The notes beneath the pieces are model-generated. The model was given only the letters and a program-made list of their open reading frames with translations. It did no database searches and was not told the origin of the DNA. Below are positions 1-8,925 of a stretch of DNA of 64,000 bases, one piece after another. This DNA is from Granulicella sp. Its GTDB lineage: Bacteria > Acidobacteriota > Terriglobia > Terriglobales > Acidobacteriaceae. The translations under genes and the position numbers were made by a program. The stretch is from contig JANXYX010000036.1 in the NCBI GenBank assembly GCA_025408425.1, positions 124,001-188,000 of the forward strand, given 5' to 3'. Positions within the stretch are counted from its first letter, which is position 1. Each line of letters opens with the position of its first letter.

Positions 1-2
1 TC

Positions 3-419
3 ACCTGCAACCCCAACACCCCTCTCGCCGAAGTCTCCGACACCACCATCGTCGCTGAAGTCGGTCCCGAGGTCATCTCAGGCTCCACCCGCATGAAGGC
101 CTCCACCGCCCAGAAGATGATCCTCAACATGATCACCACCGGCGCCATGACCCGCCTCGGCTACGTCTACGACAACCTCATGGTCAACGTGCACATGAAG
201 AACGCGAAGCTCGTAGAGCGCGGCATCCGCGTCCTCATGAAGGTCTGCGAGATCGACCGCGATACCGCCATCCGCACCATCAAGTCCGCAGGAAAATCCA
301 TCCCCATTGCAGTGGTCATGCTCAAGGCCAACGTAGACAAGATGGAAGCCGTCCGCCGTCTGGCCAAATCCGACGGCAACGTCCGCCTCGCCATCGACGA
401 CTCCCGCCTCGAACTCTAA
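3..419 (+). CDS. murQ: N-acetylmuramic acid 6-phosphate etherase, C-terminal part
   Basis: This is the 3' end of a gene that begins before the window. The reading frame is open from base 3. MurQ is a cytoplasmic SIS-fold enzyme that cleaves the D-lactyl ether of MurNAc-6-phosphate to give GlcNAc-6-phosphate during cell-wall recycling. The visible residues match the conserved MurQ core: GPEVISGSTRMKASTAQK, then NMITTGAMTRLG, then a helical C-terminal domain with NAKLVERGIRVL. About 139 codons are present of a usual length near 300. The etherase assignment is confident from this block; nothing can be said about the N-terminus. A hairpin follows the stop. Confidence 0.9.
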   Translation, partial: TCNPNTPLAEVSDTTIVAEVGPEVISGSTRMKASTAQKMILNMITTGAMTRLGYVYDNLMVNVHMKNAKLVERGIRVLMKVCEIDRDTAIRTIKSAGKSIPIAVVMLKANVDKMEAVRRLAKSDGNVRLAIDDSRLEL

Positions 420-436
420 CCTCAGATCCCACCCAG

Positions 437-468
437 CTATCCGTCGTCTCGACCGAAGCGACGGATAG
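437..468 (+). terminator. Hairpin after murQ
   Basis: A perfect 10-bp inverted repeat (437-446 with 459-468, 12-base loop) lies 17 bases after the murQ stop. It is followed by TCTCATCG rather than a clean T-run, so it is a weak intrinsic-terminator candidate. Confidence 0.45.
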
Positions 469-504
469 TCTCATCGTCCGTCGCGCAGTGGAGCATTTTG
501 CCTC

Positions 505-540
505 TGTCGTTGCCCTTCGTTCGTCATCCCGCAGGCACTA
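505..540. repeat. Degenerate copy of a dispersed intergenic repeat
   Basis: The segment around GTCATCCCGCAGG, preceded by a GTTGC...TTCGTT stretch, resembles the end of the longer repeat near 21031-21160. Both lie between genes. Only a short core is shared, so the relationship is tentative. Confidence 0.35.
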
Positions 541-545
541 GCCCG

Positions 546-938
546 CTATGACTTGTTCTCCGCATCCTTTGCCATCTGCTCGTGCATATCCCCAAGCTCT
601 TTCATCTTGGCCGCCGTGTCCTTGAAAGATTGGACGAAGTAGTCGCAATGGTCCACGGTACCTTTTGCCATCTTGGGTGAGTTGGTCATAGGGTTCTTCC
701 GGTAAGCCGCTGCCAGTTCCTCATGCTGCTTGGATTGCGCAAGATAATACTTTGCTTGTCCGTCATAATACCGAGCGAGACGGCGATGTTCCGCCGGCGT
801 CTTGGCGGTTGCGGCAAGGGCGATCAACTGATCCTTGCTCAATCGATCGTGCCTCGAATGCGAGTCGGATTGCGCAAACGCTGGAATGGCAACTGTAAGT
901 GCAAGCAGCACGAACACTAGTCTGTATAAACGTTTCAT
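546..938 (-). CDS. Small secreted protein of unknown function
   Basis: A 130-residue protein with a clear Sec signal peptide (basic MKRLYR, hydrophobic core, cleavage expected after AIPAFA). The mature part is helical, charged and polar, with repeated Tyr, His, Lys and Gln around ARYYDGQAKYYLAQSKQHEELA. It probably forms a helical bundle or coiled coil in the periplasm. I recognise no catalytic motif. Similar short secreted helical proteins are common in acidobacterial genomes (general knowledge, not searched here). It stands alone on the minus strand, downstream of and in the same direction as the sulfatase gene. Confidence 0.7.
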   Translation of the reverse strand: MKRLYRLVFVLLALTVAIPAFAQSDSHSRHDRLSKDQLIALAATAKTPAEHRRLARYYDGQAKYYLAQSKQHEELAAAYRKNPMTNSPKMAKGTVDHCDYFVQSFKDTAAKMKELGDMHEQMAKDAENKS

Positions 939-1090
939 CTTGAATCACCAACGGTCACTTTCTGGGCGCGGGTTCAATGCCGCGTCGCCCAACAGAGTGT
1001 CGCACCGCGAGTTCCGCAAGTCTGTGACGAGAATCACCAGTCTCTTCGATAACAGGCTCGCGCAACCAATCCACCGCCCCGCGCACAAAC

Positions 1091-2506
1091 CTAGTCAGGC
1101 GAGGTGCCGTAGTGATCCGCCCATTGCTTTCCATTAATCTTCTCGGAGTAGCTCCCCGGATTCTCCGGAAGCATGGTCGCATTCCATGCCTCATACTCAC
1201 GAACGAGGCGCTGGTAAACCCGGGGCTCTCTCTCTTTCAAATTCGCTCTCTCCAGCGGGTCGGACACCACATTGAACAGAAAAGTATTGTCCCGAATCTT
1301 CAGCCACTTCATATCCCCATCCCGTGTCGCTCTCTGTGTATTCGCATGAAATCGCCAATAGAGCTTGCGCGAGATCGGCAACTCATCTCCGGCCAGTACC
1401 CTGACAAGACTCATCCCGTCGCTCGGAAACTCAGGATCGGCATGCGTCCCCCCGGCCTCCAGCAGCGTAGGTAACCAGTCCATCGTGATCATCACCTGAT
1501 CGCTGACCCGGCCAGGCCGAACCCTCCCAGGCCACCGAATAATCGCAGGAATTCTAAGCCCACCCTCCAGTAATTCACTCTTCTTTCCCGTGAATGGCCA
1601 TGTGTCGGCAAAGCGCTCCCCTCCATTGTCGCTGGTGAAGATGACGATCGTATTCTCCGCAAGGTGAGCGGCAGCAAGCGCGTCGACAACGCGCCCCACC
1701 TGACGGTCCATGGCTTCTACCATCCGCGCATAGGTCTGTTGCGAACCGCCGTCATAGTCGCGAAGGCTCGAGATCCGCTTGGATTCCGCCTCATCGCCGG
1801 GGCCTTCCCAGGGCCAATGGGGAGCGTTGAAATGAAGGCTCAGGAAGAATGGCCGTTGCTCGCGCCCATAATCGTGGATGACCGAAACTGCCCTGTCTCC
1901 CAGAAGTTCCGTGAGGTAGCCTGCCTGATGAACCTTGGCATCCTGGTCCCAGAGGTCTTCGCTGTCGCTCGTCTCCGTTCCCGGCTTATGCGTAAAGTAA
2001 TCGACCGAGCCGCCGCGAAAGCCGTAGAAGTGGTCATAGCCGCTTTGCAGAGGACCATAGTCCGGCAGCCACCCTAGATGCCATTTACCAATCAACGTAG
2101 TTCCGTAACCGGCCTTTTTTAGAAGCGATGGCAGCGTCGGATGCCCCGCCGGCAGGCCGACCTGAGACTTGGGATCGGCCAGAGGCTCCTCAAGTCCGAC
2201 CGGCAGCCGATATTGATAACGTCCCGTGATGAGGGCTGTCCGCGTTGCGCTGCAAACCGCGGAGTTGGCATAGGCCTGGGTAAACTTCATCCCTTCGGCG
2301 GCCAGCTTATCGATGTTGGGGGTCTTGAAGTCGGGGCGTCCATAGCAGGACAAGTCTGCATACCCAAGGTCGTCCGCCATGATAAAGACGATATTGGGGC
2401 GGGACGACTTCAATTGCCCGAAGCTATGGCGGGCCAGCAGGCACACTGGCGCGGCTGCGAGCGATGCGATTGCCTGTCTCCTGGTCGGTCGTCGGTTGGG
2501 GGTCAT
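1091..2506 (-). CDS. Tat-exported sulfatase (arylsulfatase family, S1)
   Basis: A 471-residue sulfatase hydrolysing sulfate esters, probably on glycans outside the cytoplasm. The start at 2506 is preferred over upstream ones because AGGAGAG lies just before it and the protein then begins with a twin-arginine signal (TRRQAIASL, hydrophobic stretch, cleavage near RHSFG). The mature protein opens with the sulfatase hallmark RPNIVFIMADDLGYADL, whose Asp pair binds the metal. The formylglycine motif CSATR at about residue 85 has the Cys that a formylglycine-generating enzyme would convert. GKWHLG and FTSDNGG are further family motifs. No maturase is in the window. The exact substrate cannot be told. 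Confidence 0.9.
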   Translation of the reverse strand: MTPNRRPTRRQAIASLAAAPVCLLARHSFGQLKSSRPNIVFIMADDLGYADLSCYGRPDFKTPNIDKLAAEGMKFTQAYANSAVCSATRTALITGRYQYRLPVGLEEPLADPKSQVGLPAGHPTLPSLLKKAGYGTTLIGKWHLGWLPDYGPLQSGYDHFYGFRGGSVDYFTHKPGTETSDSEDLWDQDAKVHQAGYLTELLGDRAVSVIHDYGREQRPFFLSLHFNAPHWPWEGPGDEAESKRISSLRDYDGGSQQTYARMVEAMDRQVGRVVDALAAAHLAENTIVIFTSDNGGERFADTWPFTGKKSELLEGGLRIPAIIRWPGRVRPGRVSDQVMITMDWLPTLLEAGGTHADPEFPSDGMSLVRVLAGDELPISRKLYWRFHANTQRATRDGDMKWLKIRDNTFLFNVVSDPLERANLKEREPRVYQRLVREYEAWNATMLPENPGSYSEKINGKQWADHYGTSPD

Positions 2507-2615
2507 CGCTCTCCTGGAGTCGCTCGAATAAGCCCAGCCAGTATCGCAGATCACACGCATCTCCCGAGATGCTTCAGAACCAGCTACACTCACCCCTCTG
2601 TAAACTACCCTGAAC

Positions 2616-4169
2616 GTGCATCCCTTCAAACGCACTTCCCCTCTAATCGCCGCGCTTCTGTTCCTCGCCACCGCCGCCGTCACCCTTTGGCAAAATGCAC
2701 ACCTCGCCGTCCTCTGGGACCTCAGCTACCTCCTCGACAGTAGCTACCGCATCGCCCTCGGCCAGATGCCTTACCGAGACTTCCCCTTCGCCCACGCACC
2801 ACTGACGTTTCTTCTGCAAGCCGCGCTCATCCATCTCACTGGACGCGTCTACTTCCACCACGTCCTCTATGCCGCCTTCGCCGGAGCCACTGCCACTCTC
2901 CTCGCCTGGCGCATCCTCACTGCCATCCTGCAAGACCGTCTCCACCAAGCGACTCACATCGCAGCCCTGCTCGCGACGCCCTTGATCTTCCTCGGCATCT
3001 ACAGCATCTACCCCCACCCCATCTACGACAGCGACTGCATCCTCGCCATCCTTCTCGCCATCTATCTCCTGCAGCGCACAAGCACAACACTCCGCAGCAC
3101 TCTCGCCGGAGCCGCACTCGTCCCTCCTCTCTTCTTCAAACAAAACATAGGTCTGCTCTTTCTCATCACCGCCCTTGCTGCCATTGTCACCATCCACCTC
3201 ACCGCAGGCCTGCACAACTATCTCTACTGGACCATCACATTCGCCGCCCAGCGCCGCCTCCCCGGCCTCGGCTCCATGCTCACCATCTACAACCAGACCT
3301 CGCTCCTCTGGACCATCCCATCCGCCATTGCTGCACTCATCATCCTCCGCCTCCGCACTCGCTGGAGCAGGCCCACCGCGATCCTCCTCCTCGCCTCCCC
3401 CTTCCTTTGGACTATCGCCACCCTCCCCTTCCTCAGCGATCCGTCCGACCGCGCCGACCAACTGCTCTCGCTCTGGCCTCATCTCCTTCTGCTCAGCATG
3501 GCACTGGCTCTCCTCAATCTCCGCCGCAACCTCACCTTCAACTCACTCCTCCCCATCATCCTCCTCGTCACCATCCACGGCACCTTCCTCTCGCAGCAGC
3601 TATGGGGATCAACCTATTCGATCTGGCCGCTCCTCACACTCCTCATCGCGAGCCTGCTCCTCACCATCCCAACCATCGCCACCCCGCTCGCGACCATCAT
3701 CACCGCCACACTCCTCATCTGCGGAAGCCTCTACACCTTCAGCCACGAGCGCCTCAGTTACACCCAACTCTCCGGCACTCTCGTCCAATCCACTCTCCCC
3801 CAACTCCGCGGCCTGGCCACCCCAGGCCCCTGGATCCCCGCCTTCGAAGAACTCATCCGAGACACCGACCACTCCATCCCTACCGCCGACACCATCCTCC
3901 TCTTCCCCGGCCAGGACCCCTTCTACTACACCACCGGCCGCACCCCGCGTTTCTCCATCCTGCTCTTCGATCCCGCTACCGCCCCATACTCACCCCAACA
4001 GCTCGCAGCGCAGGTTGAACTCCAGGACGTCCGCTGGCTCATCGTCAACCGCACCCTCCAACTTGCCGAGCCACCCCTCTCTAACTACGAAGACTATCTC
4101 CGCGCCCTCCAGTCCCACTTCGTCCTCGACCACTCCCTCACCAACTACGACATCTACCGCCGCCAATAA
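2616..4169 (+). CDS. Polytopic membrane protein, GT-C glycosyltransferase-like
   Basis: A 517-residue integral membrane protein with roughly ten hydrophobic segments. The N-terminal layout, one TM then a long loop with AVLWDLSYLLDSSYRIALGQ and PYRDFPFAHAPLTF, resembles GT-C/PMT-type glycosyltransferases (GT39/GT83-like). In those families an acidic residue in the first extracytoplasmic loop is catalytic and the donor is a polyprenyl-phosphate sugar. The C-terminal 130 residues look soluble and periplasmic. Function is inferred from topology and loop character only; donor and acceptor are unknown. It is divergent from the sulfatase, with about 110 bases between starts, and reads toward murA 63 bases downstream. 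Long open frames in other phases are compositional shadows. Confidence 0.65.
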   Translation: MHPFKRTSPLIAALLFLATAAVTLWQNAHLAVLWDLSYLLDSSYRIALGQMPYRDFPFAHAPLTFLLQAALIHLTGRVYFHHVLYAAFAGATATLLAWRILTAILQDRLHQATHIAALLATPLIFLGIYSIYPHPIYDSDCILAILLAIYLLQRTSTTLRSTLAGAALVPPLFFKQNIGLLFLITALAAIVTIHLTAGLHNYLYWTITFAAQRRLPGLGSMLTIYNQTSLLWTIPSAIAALIILRLRTRWSRPTAILLLASPFLWTIATLPFLSDPSDRADQLLSLWPHLLLLSMALALLNLRRNLTFNSLLPIILLVTIHGTFLSQQLWGSTYSIWPLLTLLIASLLLTIPTIATPLATIITATLLICGSLYTFSHERLSYTQLSGTLVQSTLPQLRGLATPGPWIPAFEELIRDTDHSIPTADTILLFPGQDPFYYTTGRTPRFSILLFDPATAPYSPQQLAAQVELQDVRWLIVNRTLQLAEPPLSNYEDYLRALQSHFVLDHSLTNYDIYRRQ

Positions 4170-4235
4170 CACCGATAGCCAGCCCGCATCAGCTTCATCA
4201 CCCATTTCCTCGTTACTCCCCAGTAAACTAATTTG

Positions 4236-5534
4236 ATGGACAAGTTTGTAGTACGCGGCGGAAACCCCCTTCTCGGCACCATCAAAGTCTCCGGAGCAAA
4301 AAACTCCGCTCTCCCATGCATGGCCGCCGCCATCCTCACCGAAGACGAGGTCATCCTCGAAAACATCCCCCAGGTCCGCGACATCGAGACCGAGCGCAAG
4401 CTGCTCTCCAGCATGGGTGCCGAAGTAGAGCTGGGCTATGGCCGCGCCCAGCACCGTACTCACATCAAGTGCGCCATCCTCTCCGACCCCATCGCCAAAT
4501 ATGAGATCGTCAAGACCATGCGCGCCAGTTCCCTCGTCCTTGGCCCTCTCATCGCCCGCACCGGCATCGCCCGCGTCGCCATGCCCGGAGGCTGCGCCAT
4601 CGGCGGCCGCCCCATCGACCTCCACATCAAGGGCCTTGAAGCCATGGGCGCCACCATCACCTACGACCACGGATATCTCGAAGCCCGCACTGACCGACTC
4701 AAGGGCGCGCACATCGTCTTCGACAAGATCACCGTCACCGGAACCGAAGACCTCCTCATGGCCGCCACTCTCGCTGAAGGCGAAACCATCTTCGAGAACT
4801 GCGCCCGCGAGCCCGAAGTGACAGACCTCGCCACCCTACTCATCGCCATGGGGGCCAAAATCCAGGGCGCAGGCACAAGCACCATCCGCGTCCAGGGTGT
4901 CAGCCGACTCCACGGAGCCCGCCACAAGATCAATCCGGACCGCATCGAGGCCGGCACCTTCCTGATCGCAGGCGCCATCACAGGCGGCGACCTCAACGTC
5001 GACTGCTGCGAACCCAAACACCTCGGCGCCGTCATCGCCAAGCTCGAGCAGTGTGGCGTCAAGATCGACGTAGGCGTCGACAATGTCCGCGTCCGCTCTG
5101 GCGGCAAGCTCAAGGCATCTGATATCTCCACAGAAGAATACCCCGGCTTCCCCACCGACATGCAGGCTCAGTTCATGGCCCTCGCAACCCAGGCCGAAGG
5201 CACCACCATCGTCACCGAGAACATCTTCGAGAACCGTTTCATGCACGTCCAGGAACTCATCCGCATGGGTGCGAACATCACCGTCTCCGGTCGCACAGCC
5301 ACTATCCGCGGCAAGTCGGAGCTCCAGTCTGCAGCAGTCATGTGTTCTGACCTGCGCGCCTCAGCCTCGCTCGTCCTGGCCGCCCTCGTCGCAGACGGTG
5401 AAACGATCCTCGACCGCGTCTACCATCTCGACCGAGGCTATGAGAACTTCGAAGAAAAGCTCCGCGGCGTAGGTGCCCAGATCCGTCGCATGGGCGAAGT
5501 CTTCGGCAAGAACCGGCGAGCAACCGACATCTGA
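4236..5534 (+). CDS. murA: UDP-N-acetylglucosamine 1-carboxyvinyltransferase
   Basis: MurA catalyses the first committed step of peptidoglycan synthesis, transferring enolpyruvate from PEP to UDP-GlcNAc in the cytoplasm. The 432-residue protein begins [20 protein letters not shown] and carries GAKNSALP with the conserved Lys-Asn. The catalytic, fosfomycin-targeted Cys is in [14 protein letters not shown] (about residue 120), and the DMQAQFMAL block is present. ATG at 4236 is preferred over an in-frame TTG one codon upstream. It follows the membrane glycosyltransferase on the same strand and converges on the acetyltransferase gene. Full length, with nothing missing. Confidence 0.96.
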   Translation: MDKFVVRGGNPLLGTIKVSGAKNSALPCMAAAILTEDEVILENIPQVRDIETERKLLSSMGAEVELGYGRAQHRTHIKCAILSDPIAKYEIVKTMRASSLVLGPLIARTGIARVAMPGGCAIGGRPIDLHIKGLEAMGATITYDHGYLEARTDRLKGAHIVFDKITVTGTEDLLMAATLAEGETIFENCAREPEVTDLATLLIAMGAKIQGAGTSTIRVQGVSRLHGARHKINPDRIEAGTFLIAGAITGGDLNVDCCEPKHLGAVIAKLEQCGVKIDVGVDNVRVRSGGKLKASDISTEEYPGFPTDMQAQFMALATQAEGTTIVTENIFENRFMHVQELIRMGANITVSGRTATIRGKSELQSAAVMCSDLRASASLVLAALVADGETILDRVYHLDRGYENFEEKLRGVGAQIRRMGEVFGKNRRATDI

Positions 5535-5587
5535 CCTGGTTCGCCGTGCGTTCCCTTATAGTTCGCTCGCAATCAATCTCAGGATCT

Positions 5588-6064
5588 TCAGCCCGGATTC
5601 TTCTGCAAGTCCGTCCGTAAATCCTTCTGATAAACGATCGCGTCCAGTCCAGCACCGTAGAATCCCCTGCGTAACCCCACCCGCTCGTACCCGCGCCGCT
5701 CATAAAAGCGGATCGCCCCCTCATTCCCCGCGAATACATGCAACTCCATCCATTCCCCACCGGCTGACACCACCCGCGCCTCGCCTTCGTCCATCAGTCG
5801 CCCAGCCAGCCCCACCCTTCGCCACTGCGGAGCCACATCCAAAGTCACAACATATCCCCGACGCCCACCACGTGTCTCCTCCATGTGCAAAATCACAAAT
5901 CCAGCCGTCTCTCCACCCTCGTCTTCCGCAACCAGCGCAATCGCATTCTTCGCCTCGGCATACAGTCGCATCGACTCTCGGCTGAACCGGAACACTGTCT
6001 GGAAGCAAACATCGTCCAGCCTGACAATGCCTTCAAGGTCTCGGCCACAGTAGTCTCGAATCAC
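5588..6064 (-). CDS. GNAT-family N-acetyltransferase (RimI-like)
   Basis: An acetyl-CoA dependent acetyltransferase, 158 residues from the GTG at 6064 (in the context of GGGGTGGAG). Longer in-frame starts would add an unconserved stretch running into the upstream hairpin, so they are less likely. Visible GNAT features are VIRDYCGRDLEGIVRLDD at the N-terminus, YVVTLDVAPQWRRVGLAGRLM (motif A, the pyrophosphate-binding QxxGxA-like loop) and LHVFAGNEGAIRFYERRGYE (motif B). The layout suits protein N-terminal Ala/Ser acetylation as by RimI, but the substrate is not determinable. It converges with murA; only 53 bases separate the stops. Confidence 0.8.
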   Translation of the reverse strand: MIRDYCGRDLEGIVRLDDVCFQTVFRFSRESMRLYAEAKNAIALVAEDEGGETAGFVILHMEETRGGRRGYVVTLDVAPQWRRVGLAGRLMDEGEARVVSAGGEWMELHVFAGNEGAIRFYERRGYERVGLRRGFYGAGLDAIVYQKDLRTDLQKNPG

Positions 6065-6124
6065 AGCCACTCCACCCCGATTAAAGCATCCTGAGTACAA
6101 ACTAGGCCCGGGCACCCTTGGCTT

Positions 6125-6167
6125 AAAGAAAAAATCACCTGAGAGACCCGTTAGGCTCTCAGGTGAT
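6125..6167 (-). terminator. Rho-independent terminator of the PEP-CTERM gene
   Basis: A perfect 12-bp inverted repeat (6134-6145 with 6156-6167, 10-base loop). On the minus strand the stem is followed at once by ATTTTTTCTTTAAG, a classic U-tract. It ends transcription of the gene at 6261-6905 before the acetyltransferase gene. Confidence 0.85.
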
Positions 6168-6260
6168 CGCATCTTTTCCGACCCCGTACGTGCTGAGATC
6201 AGCGTTCTGGCACCCAGCAATCCACCGGTTGCGGTGGATTGCCTGGAGCCCACGCTATGG

Positions 6261-6905
6261 TTACGAGCGAACCAGCTTACGTCGTGCGAAGCCAGCGAGT
6301 CCGACCAATCCCGATCCGAAAAGCATCAGGCTGGAGGGTTCTGGAACCGGGGAGCCGATGAAGTCCTGGGGGAGCCCGTAGTTGACTCCGTTGACGGTCC
6401 AGCCCAGTTGGCTGGTCGGATCGGTGTCAGGAATGTAAACAACGTAGTTGCTGTAGAAGCTCGGGGGAAGCGTCAGCACTGCAGCCTGAGCAGCGGCCAC
6501 AAGAGCCTGAACGTTGGAACTATTCTGGCCAAGGGCAGCAACACCGGACGGATCAAAGATGTCCCATGCGGCAAACTGTACGTCCGTGTCCGAATAGCCA
6601 CCCTTACCAAGCTGGCTGAAGATGAACGCTTCTTCTTTGTATGCCGCAGACGCAGTCGACCAGTCGAGGATCGATACGTTCCAGGTCTCGCCTTCTTTGA
6701 CGTCCCGGTTCAGATTGAGGCACATCAGGTTCGAAGCAAAGGAGGATCCGTTGACAGTCACGCTGTACGGATAGATAGGGGTGTAGGCCACGACAGGACC
6801 AAGCGTGCCGTTGAAGGTGAGGGTGTCCGCTTTTGCTGATACCGAGAATGCAGAAAGCATCACTAGGCAGATAGCGGGAAAGAGAAGTGGAAGTTTGTTC
6901 TTCAT
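6261..6905 (-). CDS. PEP-CTERM sorting-domain protein
   Basis: A 214-residue exported protein. It has a Sec signal peptide (MKNKLPLLFP, hydrophobic core, cleavage near VSAKADT), a Ser/Thr/Asn-rich beta-type middle and a C-terminal PEP-CTERM signal. The last consists of VPEPSSL, a hydrophobic helix and the basic end FARRKLVRS. Such tails are recognised by exosortase (EpsH/XrtA type) in exopolysaccharide-producing bacteria. The middle part (CLNLNRDVKEGETW, then a segment with AAWDIFDP) matches no enzyme I know. AGGAG stands upstream of the start, and a TTGACA-like element lies about 35 bases further up without a convincing -10. No exosortase is in the window. Confidence 0.88.
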   Translation of the reverse strand: MKNKLPLLFPAICLVMLSAFSVSAKADTLTFNGTLGPVVAYTPIYPYSVTVNGSSFASNLMCLNLNRDVKEGETWNVSILDWSTASAAYKEEAFIFSQLGKGGYSDTDVQFAAWDIFDPSGVAALGQNSSNVQALVAAAQAAVLTLPPSFYSNYVVYIPDTDPTSQLGWTVNGVNYGLPQDFIGSPVPEPSSLMLFGSGLVGLAGFARRKLVRS

Positions 6906-7735
6906 GATGCGATTCTCCTGGCGCCATCGAGTCGGACGCCCGTTTACAAAGTGTCAAAACAATCACAAGAGGCTACTTCGTGTAACTCCCTTTGATGGAC
7001 ACCTTGCTCTCTACCTTGCCGCATCCCAGTACTTCGGCGGTTCGACAGAGAATTTGTTGTCTCAGACCGTCATCTGCTCCAATGGAGGGGATAACTGAGG
7101 TCCGCGTCTGTTCTGCTTACACACTCTCTACAGCAACCATGAGACCAAATGAAGGAATGGCAATTTACCCTGTTAATAGGGGATTTTTTGACCATGCCAA
7201 GACTCCATTCAAGGAAAAGAGCAAATGTCTGCACACTTAATTTCCTCATGGGAAATCTTTTTCCCACTCCCCGGCCTTACCCGGCACATAACTTCAACTG
7301 GATGAGCTCTTTTCAGGCGGTTCGACTCGTTTTGACCTAAGCCCACGCCGGGAAAACAGCATCAAGTTTCGAACGTCAGGCATTTATCCGGGACATAGTT
7401 CCCCCCAGCCTTTAAGGTGCAGGACGCACTCAGGCTCAATCACATTCGCCGATAGCGATCTGGATGGTTGATTGGTTCAAGAAGCGTGGCTGAACCGGCT
7501 GGATCAGAAACCTGGAGAAATACGGGCAATTAACCGAGTCCACCGCTCAGTTCGACCGTGCGAGCGCACCGGTTCTTCATTCAAGGCAGCAGCTTGCCCC
7601 TCTGACCATTAGGCGGTCCAGAAACCAGCATGCCACCCACTGGCCACCGAACATCTGCCTTCGGCCAATAAAACATATGTTCAGGTTTTTGGAGATCCTC
7701 ACAGGCAAAGTATTGCCTAAGAATGTAGGCTTCCG
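6906..7735. other. Long gene-poor interval
   Basis: About 830 bases between the PEP-CTERM and mqnE genes. The base composition is more AT-rich than the neighbours. I see no coding frame with family features, no tRNA fold and no repeat of note. Small hairpins (for example ATTTCC/GGAAAT near 7240 and GCCTA/TAGGC near 7716) are too weak to name. It may hold the promoter region of the PEP-CTERM gene at its left edge. Confidence 0.4.
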
Positions 7736-8887
7736 CTAAACAGCAACGGTAAACGTATCTTCACTCCGCGTCACTGCACGATACATGGTGTCACGCTCGA
7801 AGGGCTCACGCCCGGCCTCAACGATCAATCGGATCAGATCCGCACGGCGCATCCCCTGTGGCGTTGTCGCCCCTGCATCGTGATAAATCTTCTCCTCAAT
7901 CACTGTCCCATCGATGTCGTCCGCTCCAAATCGCAGTGAAATCTGCGCCAGCTTGGGAGACACCATCTGCCAGTAACTCTTGATATGAGGAAAATTATCC
8001 AGCATCAGCCGTCCAATCGCGATCTGCCGGATATCCAGCATGCCCGTCGTCCGCGGAATATGCGCCAGCGCCGTATTCTCAGGGTGGAAGGCCAGAGGGA
8101 TAAATGTCTGGAACCCGCCCGTCTCATCCTGTACCTCGCGCAGCCTCAAAAGATGATCCACGCGATCTTCATCGTTCTCGACATGCCCATACAGCATGGT
8201 CGCGTTAGACCGAAGTCCCATCTTGTGGGCCATCCTGGCCGTATCCAGCCATTCGCTCCCGTCGATCTTATGATCGCAAATAATATGCCGCACGCGATCC
8301 GCAAAAATCTCCGCTCCCCCACCCGGCATCGAATCCACGCCAGCCTCTTTGATTCGCTCCAGCGCCTCCGGAATCGTCATCTTGCCGCGCTTCGCCAGAA
8401 ACGCCACTTCGACCATCGTGAACGCCTTCACATGAACTTTAGGAAAGCGCAGCTTCAGCCCGCGTACCAGATCCATAAAGTACTCGAACGGCAAATCGGG
8501 ATGCAGACCTCCTACGATGTGAAACTCAGTCACGGCCTCCGTATAGCCCGAGGCCGCGGTCTCCCACGCCTCCTCCAGTGCCATCGTGTACGTCCCAGCC
8601 TCGCCCTTCTTGCGACCAAAAGCACACAGCCTGCACGAGGCCACGCAAACGTTAGTCGGGTTGATGTGGCGATTAACGTTGAAGTACGTTGTATGGCCGT
8701 GCAACCGTTCCCGCACCAGATTTGCCAGCCATCCGACGGCCAGAATATCTCCACTTCGGTACAGCGTCACACCGTCCTCGAAGCTAAGCCGTTCACCGCT
8801 CTCAACCTTCGCCGCAATGGGCAAAAGCGAAGCATCGTCTGTCTGGAAGGAGTGTCGTGGCCGCTGCTGCGTAATAGTGGAACTCAT
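7736..8887 (-). CDS. mqnE: Aminofutalosine synthase (radical SAM)
   Basis: MqnE is a radical-SAM enzyme of the futalosine route to menaquinone. It joins 3-[(1-carboxyvinyl)oxy]benzoate to SAM, giving aminofutalosine. The 383-residue protein has the CxxxCxxC iron-sulfur motif in TNVCVASCRLCAFGR, then FHIVGGLHPDLPFEYFMDL, which fits MqnE better than MqnC. GGGAEIF and a conserved C-terminal DDIDGTVIEEKIYHDAGA follow. It is full length and monocistronic in appearance. The other mqn genes are not in this window. The presence of this pathway fits an anaerobic or menaquinone-using respiratory chain in the organism. Confidence 0.93.
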   Translation of the reverse strand: MSSTITQQRPRHSFQTDDASLLPIAAKVESGERLSFEDGVTLYRSGDILAVGWLANLVRERLHGHTTYFNVNRHINPTNVCVASCRLCAFGRKKGEAGTYTMALEEAWETAASGYTEAVTEFHIVGGLHPDLPFEYFMDLVRGLKLRFPKVHVKAFTMVEVAFLAKRGKMTIPEALERIKEAGVDSMPGGGAEIFADRVRHIICDHKIDGSEWLDTARMAHKMGLRSNATMLYGHVENDEDRVDHLLRLREVQDETGGFQTFIPLAFHPENTALAHIPRTTGMLDIRQIAIGRLMLDNFPHIKSYWQMVSPKLAQISLRFGADDIDGTVIEEKIYHDAGATTPQGMRRADLIRLIVEAGREPFERDTMYRAVTRSEDTFTVAV

Positions 8888-8925
8888 AGCCTAATTCTAT
8901 TCCTCCGCACTTCTCAGCAGACAGA

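Noticed and set aside
2643..3482. A 279-codon Gly/Glu-rich minus-strand frame
   Set aside because: It is antisense to the membrane glycosyltransferase; low-complexity composition mirrors the other strand's codons.
3175..4236. A 353-codon frame rich in Ser and Pro
   Set aside because: It is a shadow of the membrane glycosyltransferase gene, produced by its C-rich codons.
7441..7520. tRNA-like text (GGTTCAAG...) in the 830-base gap
   Set aside because: No acceptor or anticodon stem can be formed around it.
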